In this document: positions 20,270 through 28,963 of the stretch, piece after piece
Numbering within the stretch: the stretch's first letter is position 1
Layout of the letters: each line of letters opens with the position of its first letter
NCBI GenBank assembly: GCA_946476985.1
Contig: CAMKWS010000010.1
Span: forward strand, 1-55,823
Source of the DNA: an uncultured Acetobacteraceae bacterium
GTDB lineage: Bacteria > Pseudomonadota > Alphaproteobacteria > Acetobacterales > Acetobacteraceae
DNA length: 55,823 nt
Direction: 5' to 3'
Made by a program: the position numbers and the translations under genes
Notes under the pieces: generated by a model
Databases searched by the model: none
What the model saw: the letters and a program-made list of their open reading frames with translations, nothing else
Told to the model about the DNA's origin: nothing

Positions 20270-22219
20270 ATGATTACTGCTTTGCGTCATTTTTTGGTTG
20301 ACTCCTGGTTTGGCCGGGTCATCGCTTTTATTGTTTTTGCCTCCTTTGTTGTTTTGGGAGGTACTTTTTTCGGTTTCGGAGGCGGGGCCTCCGGTCTTTC
20401 TGGTGATTCTGTGGTGCAAATTGGCCCACATAAAGTGACGCCTGAGGAGTTGCAGCAAGCGGTACAGCGGCAGGTGGCTTTCTACCTTCAACAAGGTGGG
20501 GCTAATTTAGAGATTTTGAAGTCTCCTCAAGCCCGTCAAGAAATTGGGCGTGCAGCTTTGCGTAACATTATTATTGCTCAAGAAGCTGAGTTGGCAGGGC
20601 AGAGGAACGGCCTTACCCCGAGTGATGATACGATTCGGAATGTCGTGTTCTCTATGCCTGAGTTTAAGGATAAGGACGGGAACTTCGATCCTCAGAAGAT
20701 GGACCGATTGTTAGAGATGAATCGGCTTGATCATCAAACCCTCATAAAACAAACGACACGTATGCTTTATGCAGGAGCAACGATGTTTGGTTTTGGGCAG
20801 TCCGCTCAGGCGCCGCAGGCTGAAGCAAAGTGGATGGAAGATTTCTTTGGGCACGGCCACTTAGTGGATGTGCTGCGTGTTCCTTTCTCAAAAGGAGGTG
20901 TTTCCACACAGCCAACAGATGTTCAGTTGCAGCGTTATTACAAGAATCATATCTGGCAATATAAAGTGCCAGAATATAGGCATGCACGTCTGGTGGTAAT
21001 GACAGCTGAAACTGTTGCTGCGACGATTGATATTTCTGACGCCGATCTGCTCTCTTTTTATAAAGAGAACAGTCAGAAATATAATAGCCCGGAACTACGC
21101 TCCGTTGAGGTGTTCGCTCTGTCTGATGAACAATCTGCTCATGAGCTTGCAGCAGCTTGGCGAGGGGGAGAAAGTTGGGATGCGTTGCAGAAACAGTATC
21201 CTAAGGCGATTCCTGCTAGCTTGAATGATGCACGTGTAGGTGACTTGCCGGACGCTGTATTGGCTAAAACGGCTTTTGCGACCCCAGTAGGGAAGGTTTC
21301 TTCCCCGGTACGTACCGCAGCGGGATGGAGTGTTGTGCATGTGCTTAATGTGAAGCCTGCACGTCATACGAGTTTCGCAGATGTTAAGGAGAACCTCCGG
21401 AAGGAGGTAAGACAAACGCAAGCAGGGCGCCTTTTGAAAGAGCGGCAAAAAGCGTTTGAAGAGGCCGTGGCGAGCTCAGTAACGTTGGATAAGATCCCTG
21501 CAGATTTGGGTGCGATTCCTTTAGCAGGTTCTATGGATGCGGATGGTCGGCAAGAAAATGGGACGTTGGCTCCTTTGCCAGGGGGGGCTGCTGTACGGGA
21601 GGCCTTGATCCATCAGGTCTTTATGCAGGGTAAGGATGACTTGCCACATGTTGTTACCCTTCCCGATGGAACGGCCTTTAGTGTGCTGGTGGATCAGATT
21701 ATCCCCGAACAGCAAAAGCCATATGATGCAGTCGCTAAAGAAGTGGCTACGGCATGGAAGGCTGATGCCCAGAAAAAGGCTGTGGAAGAGCGTGTAACAG
21801 CACTTTATCAACAGGCTAAAGCGAAAGGCCTGAAACAGGCTCTGCAAGGTCAGCCAGAGGCTTCTCTTTTACGCAAAGATGAACGTTTTTCACGGTTGCA
21901 GCCACGTCAGGATATGCCTTCTTTAATTGTAAAGGCCGCGTTGCAGCAGGATGTTGGTCAGGTGACTATGCTGCAGGAAGGCGATAGCTTTTGGCTGGTG
22001 AATGTAACAGGGAGTTTTGAGGAATCTCCCGTTATGTTGCAGGTTGTGCAACATAAAATTGCCCAACAGTTGAGTGCTGGTTATCGGGATGATGCAAGTG
22101 CAACTCTAGGGATGTCATATACACGTGCGGCAGAGCCGCGGCATTTTAATGCGGCATTGTTTAATCAGGTTATTAACATGACCTTTGATCGAATTTCTGG
22201 AGGCTTGGCCCAACAGTGA
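20270..22219 (+). CDS. PpiD-like peptidyl-prolyl isomerase / periplasmic folding chaperone
   Basis: This inner-membrane-anchored folding factor is expected to act on proteins leaving the Sec channel. It has 649 aa: a short cytoplasmic N-terminus, a single membrane helix (about 16-35, GRVIAFIVFASFVVLGGTFF), a SurA/PpiD N-terminal chaperone-like region (about 45-250) and a parvulin-like domain (about 270-370). The last region is helical. Its end overlaps trpE by four bases (GTGA), so it is co-translated with the trp genes. The ribosome site is weak. Confidence 0.85.
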   Translation: MITALRHFLVDSWFGRVIAFIVFASFVVLGGTFFGFGGGASGLSGDSVVQIGPHKVTPEELQQAVQRQVAFYLQQGGANLEILKSPQARQEIGRAALRNIIIAQEAELAGQRNGLTPSDDTIRNVVFSMPEFKDKDGNFDPQKMDRLLEMNRLDHQTLIKQTTRMLYAGATMFGFGQSAQAPQAEAKWMEDFFGHGHLVDVLRVPFSKGGVSTQPTDVQLQRYYKNHIWQYKVPEYRHARLVVMTAETVAATIDISDADLLSFYKENSQKYNSPELRSVEVFALSDEQSAHELAAAWRGGESWDALQKQYPKAIPASLNDARVGDLPDAVLAKTAFATPVGKVSSPVRTAAGWSVVHVLNVKPARHTSFADVKENLRKEVRQTQAGRLLKERQKAFEEAVASSVTLDKIPADLGAIPLAGSMDADGRQENGTLAPLPGGAAVREALIHQVFMQGKDDLPHVVTLPDGTAFSVLVDQIIPEQQKPYDAVAKEVATAWKADAQKKAVEERVTALYQQAKAKGLKQALQGQPEASLLRKDERFSRLQPRQDMPSLIVKAALQQDVGQVTMLQEGDSFWLVNVTGSFEESPVMLQVVQHKIAQQLSAGYRDDASATLGMSYTRAAEPRHFNAALFNQVINMTFDRISGGLAQQ

Positions 22220-23742
22220 GCGAGATTTTACATAGGGTCGAAGCTGCGGACCTTTTAACGCCATTATCTGTCTTTCTGCGGCTTTCACGCTTAGCGGAAG
22301 ATCCTTACCGACTCTTTTTTGAAAGTGTTGAAGGTGGTGCTGCGCGAGGGCGTTATTCTATCATTGCGTTGCTGCCAGATGCGGTGTGGCAATGTAAGGA
22401 TGGGCAGGCCTTTCGTGATGGTAAGAAAGAAGAGGTAGCACCACTTCTTTCTTTGAAGGCATTGCTGGATGAGAGCCAAATGGAGCTGCCTGAAGGCATG
22501 CCTCCGATGATTGGTGGTGTGTTTGGTGTTCTGGGATATGACATGGTGCGCCAGATGGAGGCGCTGCCCAACCCACCTCAGAATGATCTTGATCTCCCTG
22601 AAGGGGTGATGATTCGTCCGCGTTTATTTGCTGTCTTCGATACAGTTAAGGACGAGCTCATTCTTGCTGCGCCGGTACGTAAGGTAGGTGGCAAGGCAGA
22701 GAGTGAGGCTTTGTTGGATGCCGCTGTAGCTGCATTGCGTCAGCCTGTGGATGATCCTGCAGAAGCTCTACCGGAAGGGACGGAACTTGCTGAGCCGGTC
22801 TCAAATATGTCGCATGAGACATTTCTGAAACATGTTGCCACGGCGCAAGAGTATATTGCAGCGGGGGATGCGTTTCAGATTGTTCCCAGCCAGAGATTTC
22901 ATACTCAGTTTCCACTTTCACCGCTTGCGCTTTATCGTAGCTTGCGGCGGATTAACCCTGCGCCATTCCTGTTCCTGATGGAAATGGGGGAGTTTACGCT
23001 TGTTGGGTCCTCCCCAGAGATTCTCGTGCGTATGCGTGAGGGAACTGTAACGGTGCGCCCTCTTGCGGGCACCAGGCCGCGTGGGCGTGACCGGGCTCAT
23101 GACCTTGCTTTGGAAAAAGAATTGCTCGCTGATGGCAAAGAGATCGCTGAACATTTGATGTTGATTGATCTTGGGCGTAACGATGTTGGGCGTGTTGCTC
23201 AGTTAGGGACGGTGAATGTTCCTGATAAGTTCGTTATAGAGCGTTACAGCCATGTGATGCATATTTCTTCTACGGTGACTGGGCAGGTAAAGCCCGGATG
23301 TAGTGCGCTGGATGCCCTGGCAGCAGCTTTCCCGGCTGGAACCCTGACGGGGGCGCCGAAGATTCGTACAATGGAAATCATTGATGAATTGGAGCCAACA
23401 CGTCGTGGGCCTTATGCAGGCTGTGTTGGTTATTTCGGGGCAGATGGGGACATGGATACCTGCATTGGGTTGCGCATGGCCTTGCTAAAAGATGGTCAAA
23501 TGTATGTGCAGGCCGGGTGCGGTGTTGTTGCTGAGTCAAACCCGGAATCGGAATATCAGGAGACGCGGGCTAAAGCGCGTGCGCTGTTTACCGCAGCTGA
23601 GGCCGCTGTAGCTCAAGCTATACAGAATGGCCAGCAGGGGCTTGGGCGGTTGAAGGGGTGTAAAATAGCACCAGAGACCCCATCTATGGATCACAATGAT
23701 TCGTCTGGAAGTAGGGGGGTATCTCATGATTCTTCTGATTGA
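22216..23742 (+). CDS. trpE: Anthranilate synthase component I
   Basis: TrpE converts chorismate to anthranilate using ammonia from TrpG, the first step of tryptophan synthesis. It has 508 aa. The C-terminal chorismate-binding domain has RPLAGTRPRGRD, LIDLGRNDVGRVA, FPAGTLTGAPKIRTMEII and the late GCGVVAESNPESEY. An N-terminal domain covers about 1-150. The start is GTG in a four-base overlap with the ppiD-like stop. It overlaps the start of trpG by 17 bases. With no leader between ppiD and trpE, classical attenuation just before trpE is not possible here. Confidence 0.96.
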   Translation: MSEILHRVEAADLLTPLSVFLRLSRLAEDPYRLFFESVEGGAARGRYSIIALLPDAVWQCKDGQAFRDGKKEEVAPLLSLKALLDESQMELPEGMPPMIGGVFGVLGYDMVRQMEALPNPPQNDLDLPEGVMIRPRLFAVFDTVKDELILAAPVRKVGGKAESEALLDAAVAALRQPVDDPAEALPEGTELAEPVSNMSHETFLKHVATAQEYIAAGDAFQIVPSQRFHTQFPLSPLALYRSLRRINPAPFLFLMEMGEFTLVGSSPEILVRMREGTVTVRPLAGTRPRGRDRAHDLALEKELLADGKEIAEHLMLIDLGRNDVGRVAQLGTVNVPDKFVIERYSHVMHISSTVTGQVKPGCSALDALAAAFPAGTLTGAPKIRTMEIIDELEPTRRGPYAGCVGYFGADGDMDTCIGLRMALLKDGQMYVQAGCGVVAESNPESEYQETRAKARALFTAAEAAVAQAIQNGQQGLGRLKGCKIAPETPSMDHNDSSGSRGVSHDSSD

Positions 23743-24325
23743 TAATTATGATAGTTTCACATTCAATCTCGTACATCATTTTGGTGCGTTGAATGTTGAG
23801 TGTGTTGTAAGGCGCAACGATACGCTGACGGCTGATGAAGCTATGGCGCTTAACCCTTCGGCGATTGTGCTTTCACCGGGGCCTTGTTCTCCAGATGAGG
23901 CTGGTATTTGCTGTGAATTGGTTCAAAAAGCTGCTGGAAAGGTGCCGGTACTAGGTGTGTGCCTTGGGCATCAAGCAATTGGGCAGGTTTTTGGGGCGGA
24001 TGTCGTGCGGGCTCCGGTTCCTATGCACGGCAAAATTAATGCAATGCACCATGATGGTAGCGGTGTTTTTGCAGGCTTGCCGAACCCTGTGAATATGGTG
24101 CGGTATCATAGCCTCACACTTGCACCTGATACGATTCCAGATTCTTTGGTTGTGAATGCGAGGACAGAAGACGGTGTCGTGATGGGGGTACGCCATAAGG
24201 AGTATCCAATTCATGGTGTGCAGTTCCATCCAGAAAGCATCGCTTCAGAGGCAGGGCGTGACTTGCTGGCGAATTTTCTAAAATTGGCGAATGTTGTGCC
24301 TGGCCCAAGTAAGGTGGCGAGCTGA
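23726..24325 (+). CDS. trpG: Anthranilate synthase component II (glutamine amidotransferase)
   Basis: TrpG releases ammonia from glutamine for TrpE. It has 199 aa as a class I amidotransferase, with the N-terminal pattern LLIDNYDSFTFNLV, nucleophile C79 (GVCLGHQ) and the His-Glu pair in VQFHPES. I chose ATG 23726, preceded by a GGGGGG ribosome site. The frame is open upstream to 23696 within trpE, but those residues are not family-like. The stop TGA overlaps the trpD ATG (TGATG type). Confidence 0.95.
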   Translation: MILLIDNYDSFTFNLVHHFGALNVECVVRRNDTLTADEAMALNPSAIVLSPGPCSPDEAGICCELVQKAAGKVPVLGVCLGHQAIGQVFGADVVRAPVPMHGKINAMHHDGSGVFAGLPNPVNMVRYHSLTLAPDTIPDSLVVNARTEDGVVMGVRHKEYPIHGVQFHPESIASEAGRDLLANFLKLANVVPGPSKVAS

Positions 24326-25404
24326 TGGTGGCCGGTGGGAAGGGGTTCGCTCCATTTCTGAAGAAGGTAGCCGCAGGGTCGTCACTTTCGTTTAAAGATG
24401 CAGAGGCGGCCTTCATGCTCATTATGGGCGGAGCCGTCTCAGATATAGAGCTTTCTGCGTTTCTCACGGCCCTTCACATGAAAGGGGAAAGTGAAGCGGA
24501 GCTGGGTGGTGCTGTCTGTGCAGTACGGCGCAGCATGCAGCCTCTAGAGCATGTGCCAGATGGTGCAGTGGATGTTTGTGGAACGGGTGGTGACGGCCTG
24601 GGGACTCTAAATGTCTCAACAGCTGTTGCATTTGTTCTGGCAGGTCTCGGCGTGGATGTGGCTAAACATGGCGGGCGAGCGCTTTCCTCTAAGTCGGGGG
24701 CGACGGATGTTCTGGAGGCGCTTGGGATCCCAGCGGACTCTGACCATAAAAGACAAGAAGAACGTCTAGAGCGAGATCATTTAGCGTTTCTTGCTGCGCC
24801 TTTTCACCATCCTGCAATGCGGATTGCCGCCCCTGTACGAAAAGCATTAGGTTTTCGTACAATCTTCAATTTGTTGGGTCCGTTATGTAATCCGGCTCGT
24901 GTAAGGCGGCAGCTTGTAGGGGTGTTTGACCAGATTTGGTGCGCTCCTGTGGCTCAAGTTTTGGGAGAGCAGGGTGCGGATTCTGCCTGGGTTGTTTATG
25001 GGCAAACGGACGAAGGTGGGATTGATGAGCTCACCCTTGCGGGGAGTACGCACGTTCATGCATGGGAGGAGGGGCAGCTTCATGCGTTTGAGATAACGCC
25101 TGAGATGGCCGGGTTGTCACGCATGCCTGTTGCGGCTCTTAAAGGTGGAGATGCAGTGAGTAACGCGCGCCGGATGCAGGCTCTTTTTTCTGGAGATAAG
25201 GGCTGTTATCGGGATACAGTTTTGCTGAATGCCGCAATTGGGTTACATGTTGCTGGGCGTGGTAGTGTTCTTCAAAAAGGACAAGTATCTTGCGAGGGCT
25301 TACGTTATAATGTAGCCGAAGCAGCACGCTCTCTTGATAAGGGTTTGGCCCGGGAGGCTTTGACCCGTGCTCAAAGAAGTGTAAATGCACTGAACGGACG
25401 TTAA
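24325..25404 (+). CDS. trpD: Anthranilate phosphoribosyltransferase
   Basis: TrpD transfers phosphoribose from PRPP to anthranilate. It has 359 aa, the usual length. The glycine-rich PRPP/anthranilate-binding segment DVCGTGGDG...NVSTAVAF is near residues 89-106, KHGGRALSS follows, and a late NLLGPLCNPA segment is present. The ATG overlaps the trpG stop, so translation is coupled. trpC starts 39 bases after its stop. Confidence 0.96.
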   Translation: MVAGGKGFAPFLKKVAAGSSLSFKDAEAAFMLIMGGAVSDIELSAFLTALHMKGESEAELGGAVCAVRRSMQPLEHVPDGAVDVCGTGGDGLGTLNVSTAVAFVLAGLGVDVAKHGGRALSSKSGATDVLEALGIPADSDHKRQEERLERDHLAFLAAPFHHPAMRIAAPVRKALGFRTIFNLLGPLCNPARVRRQLVGVFDQIWCAPVAQVLGEQGADSAWVVYGQTDEGGIDELTLAGSTHVHAWEEGQLHAFEITPEMAGLSRMPVAALKGGDAVSNARRMQALFSGDKGCYRDTVLLNAAIGLHVAGRGSVLQKGQVSCEGLRYNVAEAARSLDKGLAREALTRAQRSVNALNGR

Positions 25405-25443
25405 AACCGTTCGCTTGTTTATAGGTAAAGATTCAGGACGATC

Positions 25444-26433
25444 ATGATTTTCTTGCCACAGCGGTCGATGGCTGCTTTTGCCCCTGCAGAGGATGGCGGA
25501 CAGTCCCCGGCTTCTGATATGTCACATGAGAACGGTACATCCGAGGGTGATAAACCTGTGGAAGAGGGGCAGTCTTCTTCTGCGCCTCTCCCTTCAATGG
25601 ATGATATGAATGAGTGCTGTGCATCATCCTCAGACAAAGGAAGTGATGTGCTGGAACGCATCTGTGCGCGAACGCGTTTGGATGTTGAGCAGCGCATGCA
25701 GGTTATGCCTTTGAAGGAGATTGCTGCAAAAGCCAAAGAAGTTTCCATGCCAACGCGTGGCTTTGGACAGGCTTTACAGCACATTACAGCCGATAGACGA
25801 GTTGGTTTGATAGCAGAGGTGAAAAAAGCCTCGCCTTCAGCTGGTGTGTTGCGGCCGGAATATGATCCGGCGCAGATTGCTCGTTCTTACCAGAATGCTG
25901 GTGCGAGCTGTATTTCTGTGCTGACAGAAGGTTCTTGCTTCCATGGAAGCGTTGAGGATCTTAAAGCTGTTCGTGAGGCATGTAGTCTGCCAATTTTGCG
26001 GAAAGATTTTATTCTTGAGCCGTGGCAGGTACATGAAAGTCGGCTTATTGGGGCAGACTGTATCCTATTGATTATGGCAGCTTTGACAGAAAGTCAGGCT
26101 GCAGAGTTAATCGCTCTTGCACGTGGGCTGGATATGGATGTTCTATTGGAGGTTCATAATGAGGAGGAGCTAAATAAAGCTCTTGCTTATGATAGCTTCC
26201 TGATTGGGATTAATAACCGGAACTTGAAAACGTTGAAGACGGATATTCAAACAACGTTAGACCTTGCGCCGCAAGTTCCGCCTGATCGTTTAGTCGTGTC
26301 TGAAAGTGGTATTGCGACGCATGACGATCTAACAAAAGTTGGTGAAGCTGGTTGTAGCGCTGTGCTCGTTGGTGAATCTCTCTTGAGAGAAGAAGATCCA
26401 GGGCTGGCTGCGCGCCGTTTGCTAGGGTTCTAA
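25444..26433 (+). CDS. trpC: Indole-3-glycerol phosphate synthase with N-terminal extension
   Basis: TrpC closes the indole ring of CdRP to give indole-3-glycerol phosphate. From ATG 25444 it has 329 aa, against about 260-270 for the family. The TIM-barrel enzyme begins near residue 67 (SDVLERICARTR), and IAEVKKASPS, LRKDFI, IGINNRNLKT and VSESGI are all present. The first ~66 residues are low-complexity, rich in Ser/Glu/Asp/Pro with a CC pair, and unlike any domain I know. ATG 25444 has a good ribosome site (AGGA). An internal GTG at 25648, preceded by AAAGGA, could give a normal-length enzyme, so the start is uncertain. It is the last gene of the trpE-G-D-C run. Confidence 0.93.
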   Translation: MIFLPQRSMAAFAPAEDGGQSPASDMSHENGTSEGDKPVEEGQSSSAPLPSMDDMNECCASSSDKGSDVLERICARTRLDVEQRMQVMPLKEIAAKAKEVSMPTRGFGQALQHITADRRVGLIAEVKKASPSAGVLRPEYDPAQIARSYQNAGASCISVLTEGSCFHGSVEDLKAVREACSLPILRKDFILEPWQVHESRLIGADCILLIMAALTESQAAELIALARGLDMDVLLEVHNEEELNKALAYDSFLIGINNRNLKTLKTDIQTTLDLAPQVPPDRLVVSESGIATHDDLTKVGEAGCSAVLVGESLLREEDPGLAARRLLGF

Positions 26434-26435
26434 AA

Positions 26436-26460
26436 GGTACTCTTTAATTAGTACCTCTTT
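26436..26460 (+). terminator. Probable weak terminator after trpC
   Basis: GGTACT (26436-26441) pairs with AGTACC (26450-26455) around an 8-base AT-rich loop, followed by TCTTT. The stem is short, so termination may be partial. Confidence 0.45.
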
Positions 26461-26506
26461 GGTATGGTAAAATCTATTCAGGTTGGATAGAATAGCTAAG
26501 CTTTGA

Positions 26507-26529
26507 GTGAGGCTGTGTTATAGCCTCAC
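26507..26529. promoter_or_regulatory. Perfect inverted repeat in the pdhA upstream region
   Basis: GTGAGGCT (26507-26514) and AGCCTCAC (26522-26529) form an 8-bp perfect inverted repeat around GTGTTAT, ending 34 bases before the pdhA ATG. No T-run follows. It is a candidate operator for a regulator of the pyruvate dehydrogenase genes or an mRNA leader hairpin. The binding protein is unknown. Confidence 0.45.
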
Positions 26530-26563
26530 ATCGTCACAGGATTATTAATCCCGGGAGAATATC

Positions 26564-27568
26564 ATGGGTTCTACGACGGATGTGTCGAGCCGCCAGAATG
26601 GGCCGGCGCTAACGCAGGAGGAGATGGAGCGTGCCTATAAAAACATGCTTCTGGTCCGTCGTTTTGAGGAAAAGGCAGGCCAGCTGTACGGCATGGGGCT
26701 GATTGGCGGCTTTTGTCACCTTTATATCGGACAAGAAGCTGTCGTCGCAGGTATTGGCCTGGCGATGAAAAAGGGTGATCGTTCCATCACGTCTTATCGT
26801 GACCATGGGCAGATGCTCGTTGCGGGTATGACAGCGCGCGGCGTTATGGCAGAGCTGACAGGTCGTTCCGGTGGGTATTCCCACGGTAAGGGCGGCTCAA
26901 TGCATATGTTCTCTAAAGAACAAGAGTTCTATGGGGGGCATGGCATCGTTGGTGCGCAGGTCGCATTGGGGACGGGGCTAGCCTTCACAAGTGCGTATAA
27001 GCATGATGGGGCTGTATCTATCGTTTATTTCGGTGAGGGCGCTTCTAACCAAGGTCAGGTTTATGAGAGCTTTAACCTCGCTGCTTTGCTGAAGTTGCCT
27101 TGCCTGTATGTGATTGAAAATAATCGCTATGGAATGGGAACGTCTGTTGAGCGTTCATCAGCCTCGAAGGATCTTTCTAAGAATGGGGCTCCATGGGGGA
27201 TTCCATCACGTAAGGTTGATGGTATGGATGTGGCGGCTGTCTACCAAGCAGCTCAAGAGGGCATGGAGCACTGCCGCTCCGGTAAAGGGCCTTTCCTTCT
27301 AGAGATGGAAACATACCGTTACCGTGGCCATTCTATGTCCGATCCAGCGAAGTACCGCCAGCGCTCTGAAGTTGATGAGATGCGTCGTACGCGTGATCCT
27401 ATTGAATCATTAAAGGCTGAAATGATTAAGCACGGGATTGATGAATCCTTCTTTAAAACGGTGGATACAGAGGTGAAAGCTACCGTCAAAGATGCTGCTG
27501 AGTTTGCAGAAACCAGCCCAGAGCCGGATCCGTCCGAGCTGTGGACCGATATTCTGGTGGGGGAATAA
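26564..27568 (+). CDS. pdhA: Pyruvate dehydrogenase E1 component, alpha subunit
   Basis: With PdhB this thiamine-diphosphate enzyme decarboxylates pyruvate and acetylates the lipoyl group of E2. It has 334 aa, as expected for the alpha2-beta2 form. The ThDP motif is present, but reads GEG (residues 157-159) with NN at 186-187. The family usually has GDG, so E158 replaces the expected magnesium-ligand Asp. The phosphorylation-loop-like segment RGHSMSDPAKYR is near residue 260. The start ATG is preceded by GGGAG. It begins the pdhA-pdhB-pdhC-lpd-lipA run, three bases before pdhB. Confidence 0.95.
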   Translation: MGSTTDVSSRQNGPALTQEEMERAYKNMLLVRRFEEKAGQLYGMGLIGGFCHLYIGQEAVVAGIGLAMKKGDRSITSYRDHGQMLVAGMTARGVMAELTGRSGGYSHGKGGSMHMFSKEQEFYGGHGIVGAQVALGTGLAFTSAYKHDGAVSIVYFGEGASNQGQVYESFNLAALLKLPCLYVIENNRYGMGTSVERSSASKDLSKNGAPWGIPSRKVDGMDVAAVYQAAQEGMEHCRSGKGPFLLEMETYRYRGHSMSDPAKYRQRSEVDEMRRTRDPIESLKAEMIKHGIDESFFKTVDTEVKATVKDAAEFAETSPEPDPSELWTDILVGE

Positions 27569-27571
27569 AAC

Positions 27572-28957
27572 ATGGCTTCTCCTATTTTAATGCCTGCTCT
27601 TTCTCCGACGATGACGGAGGGGACGCTTGCCCGTTGGGTCAAAAAAGAAGGTGATACTGTTCGCTCCGGCGAGGTGATTGCTGAGATCGAGACAGATAAA
27701 GCAACCATGGAGATGGAAGCCGCTGAAGATGGCGTGCTGGGCCGTATCCTGATTGCTGATGGCACAGCGGATATTGCTGTAAACACACCGATCGCTGTCT
27801 TGTTGGAAGAAGGTGAGGATGCCTCTGCGGCAGACGCACTGGATCTGTCTGCAAAATCTTCCAATACGGCGTCGCCAGCTGAGGCTGCTCCAGCGGCAGC
27901 ATCTGCACAGCCTGCATCTCCTCAGGCGCCAGTTGCTGCTTCTACAGCGCATATTGCTGAGCCAGAATGGGGTGAAACAGCTGAGATCACTGTGCGTGAA
28001 GCATTGCGTGATGCTATGGCTGCTGAGATGCGCCGTGATGAAGACGTCTTCCTTCTTGGAGAAGAGGTCGCCCAATATCAGGGTGCTTATAAGGTCAGTC
28101 AGGGTCTGTTGGATGAGTTTGGTGACAAGCGTGTGCTTGATATGCCCATCACGGAGCATGGCTTCACAGGTATGGCCGTTGGTGCGGCACTCTCCGGTGT
28201 GAAACCGATTGTTGAGTTCATGACCATGAACTTCTCGTTGCAGGCGGTGGATCACATCATCAACTCCGCAGCGAAGACACGGTATATGTCCGGTGGGCAG
28301 ATGACCTGCCCGATCGTTTTCCGTGGCCCTAATGGTGCAGCGGCTCGTGTGGGTGCGCAGCACTCTCAGTGTTTTGCTAGCTGGTATGCTCATATTCCTG
28401 GCCTGAAGGTGGTTGCACCTTGGTCTGCAGCTGATGCTAAAGGCCTGTTGCGTGCTGCTATTCGTGATCCAAACCCGGTTGTGGTTCTGGAAAACGAGAT
28501 CCTTTACGGTAAGAAATTCCCATGCCCGGTTGATGAAGACTTCGTTCTGCCAATCGGTAAAGCTAAGATCGAGCGTGAAGGTAAGGATGTAACCCTGGTT
28601 GCGTTCTCCATTATGGTTGGCGTGGCTCTTGAAGCAGCAGAGAAGCTGGCAGAGCAGGGGATTGACGCTGAGGTTATCAACCTTCGCACATTGCGTCCGC
28701 TTGATACGGAAACAATCATTAATAGTGTGAAGAAGACCAACCGTATTGTTTCTGTGGAAGAAGGTTGGCCAGCAGCTGGTATCGGTTCTGAGATCTGTAC
28801 CGTGGCTGTCGAGCAGGCATTTGACTGGTTGGATGCTCCACCAGCTCGTGTTTGTGGGCTTGATATTCCTCTGCCATATGCAGCTAACCTCGAACAGCTA
28901 GCTCTGCCCAAACCACAATGGGTTGTTGATGCTGTGCTCAAGCAGTTTGGAGACTGA
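27572..28957 (+). CDS. pdhB: Pyruvate dehydrogenase E1 beta subunit with N-terminal lipoyl domain
   Basis: This is the second half of the E1 heterotetramer. It has 461 aa: a lipoyl domain (about 1-80, predicted lipoylated K43 in ETDKATME), an Ala/Pro-rich linker (about 88-130), then the transketolase-like beta subunit (from [12 protein letters not shown]). A lipoyl-bearing E1 beta is known in alphaproteobacteria. Its lipoyl domain is nearly identical to that of the next gene product. pdhC starts six bases after the stop. Confidence 0.96.
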   Translation: MASPILMPALSPTMTEGTLARWVKKEGDTVRSGEVIAEIETDKATMEMEAAEDGVLGRILIADGTADIAVNTPIAVLLEEGEDASAADALDLSAKSSNTASPAEAAPAAASAQPASPQAPVAASTAHIAEPEWGETAEITVREALRDAMAAEMRRDEDVFLLGEEVAQYQGAYKVSQGLLDEFGDKRVLDMPITEHGFTGMAVGAALSGVKPIVEFMTMNFSLQAVDHIINSAAKTRYMSGGQMTCPIVFRGPNGAAARVGAQHSQCFASWYAHIPGLKVVAPWSAADAKGLLRAAIRDPNPVVVLENEILYGKKFPCPVDEDFVLPIGKAKIEREGKDVTLVAFSIMVGVALEAAEKLAEQGIDAEVINLRTLRPLDTETIINSVKKTNRIVSVEEGWPAAGIGSEICTVAVEQAFDWLDAPPARVCGLDIPLPYAANLEQLALPKPQWVVDAVLKQFGD

Positions 28958-28963
28958 TTACCA

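Noticed and set aside
22199-22216. Tryptophan attenuator before trpE
   Set aside because: trpE overlaps the upstream ppiD-like gene by four bases, so there is no space for a leader peptide and terminator there.
27587-28393. 268-codon minus-strand open frame inside pdhB
   Set aside because: The predicted product is an odd mix rich in Cys, Arg and His, and lies antisense to the clearly coding pdhB. It is a shadow frame created by the Ala/Pro-rich linker and codon bias.
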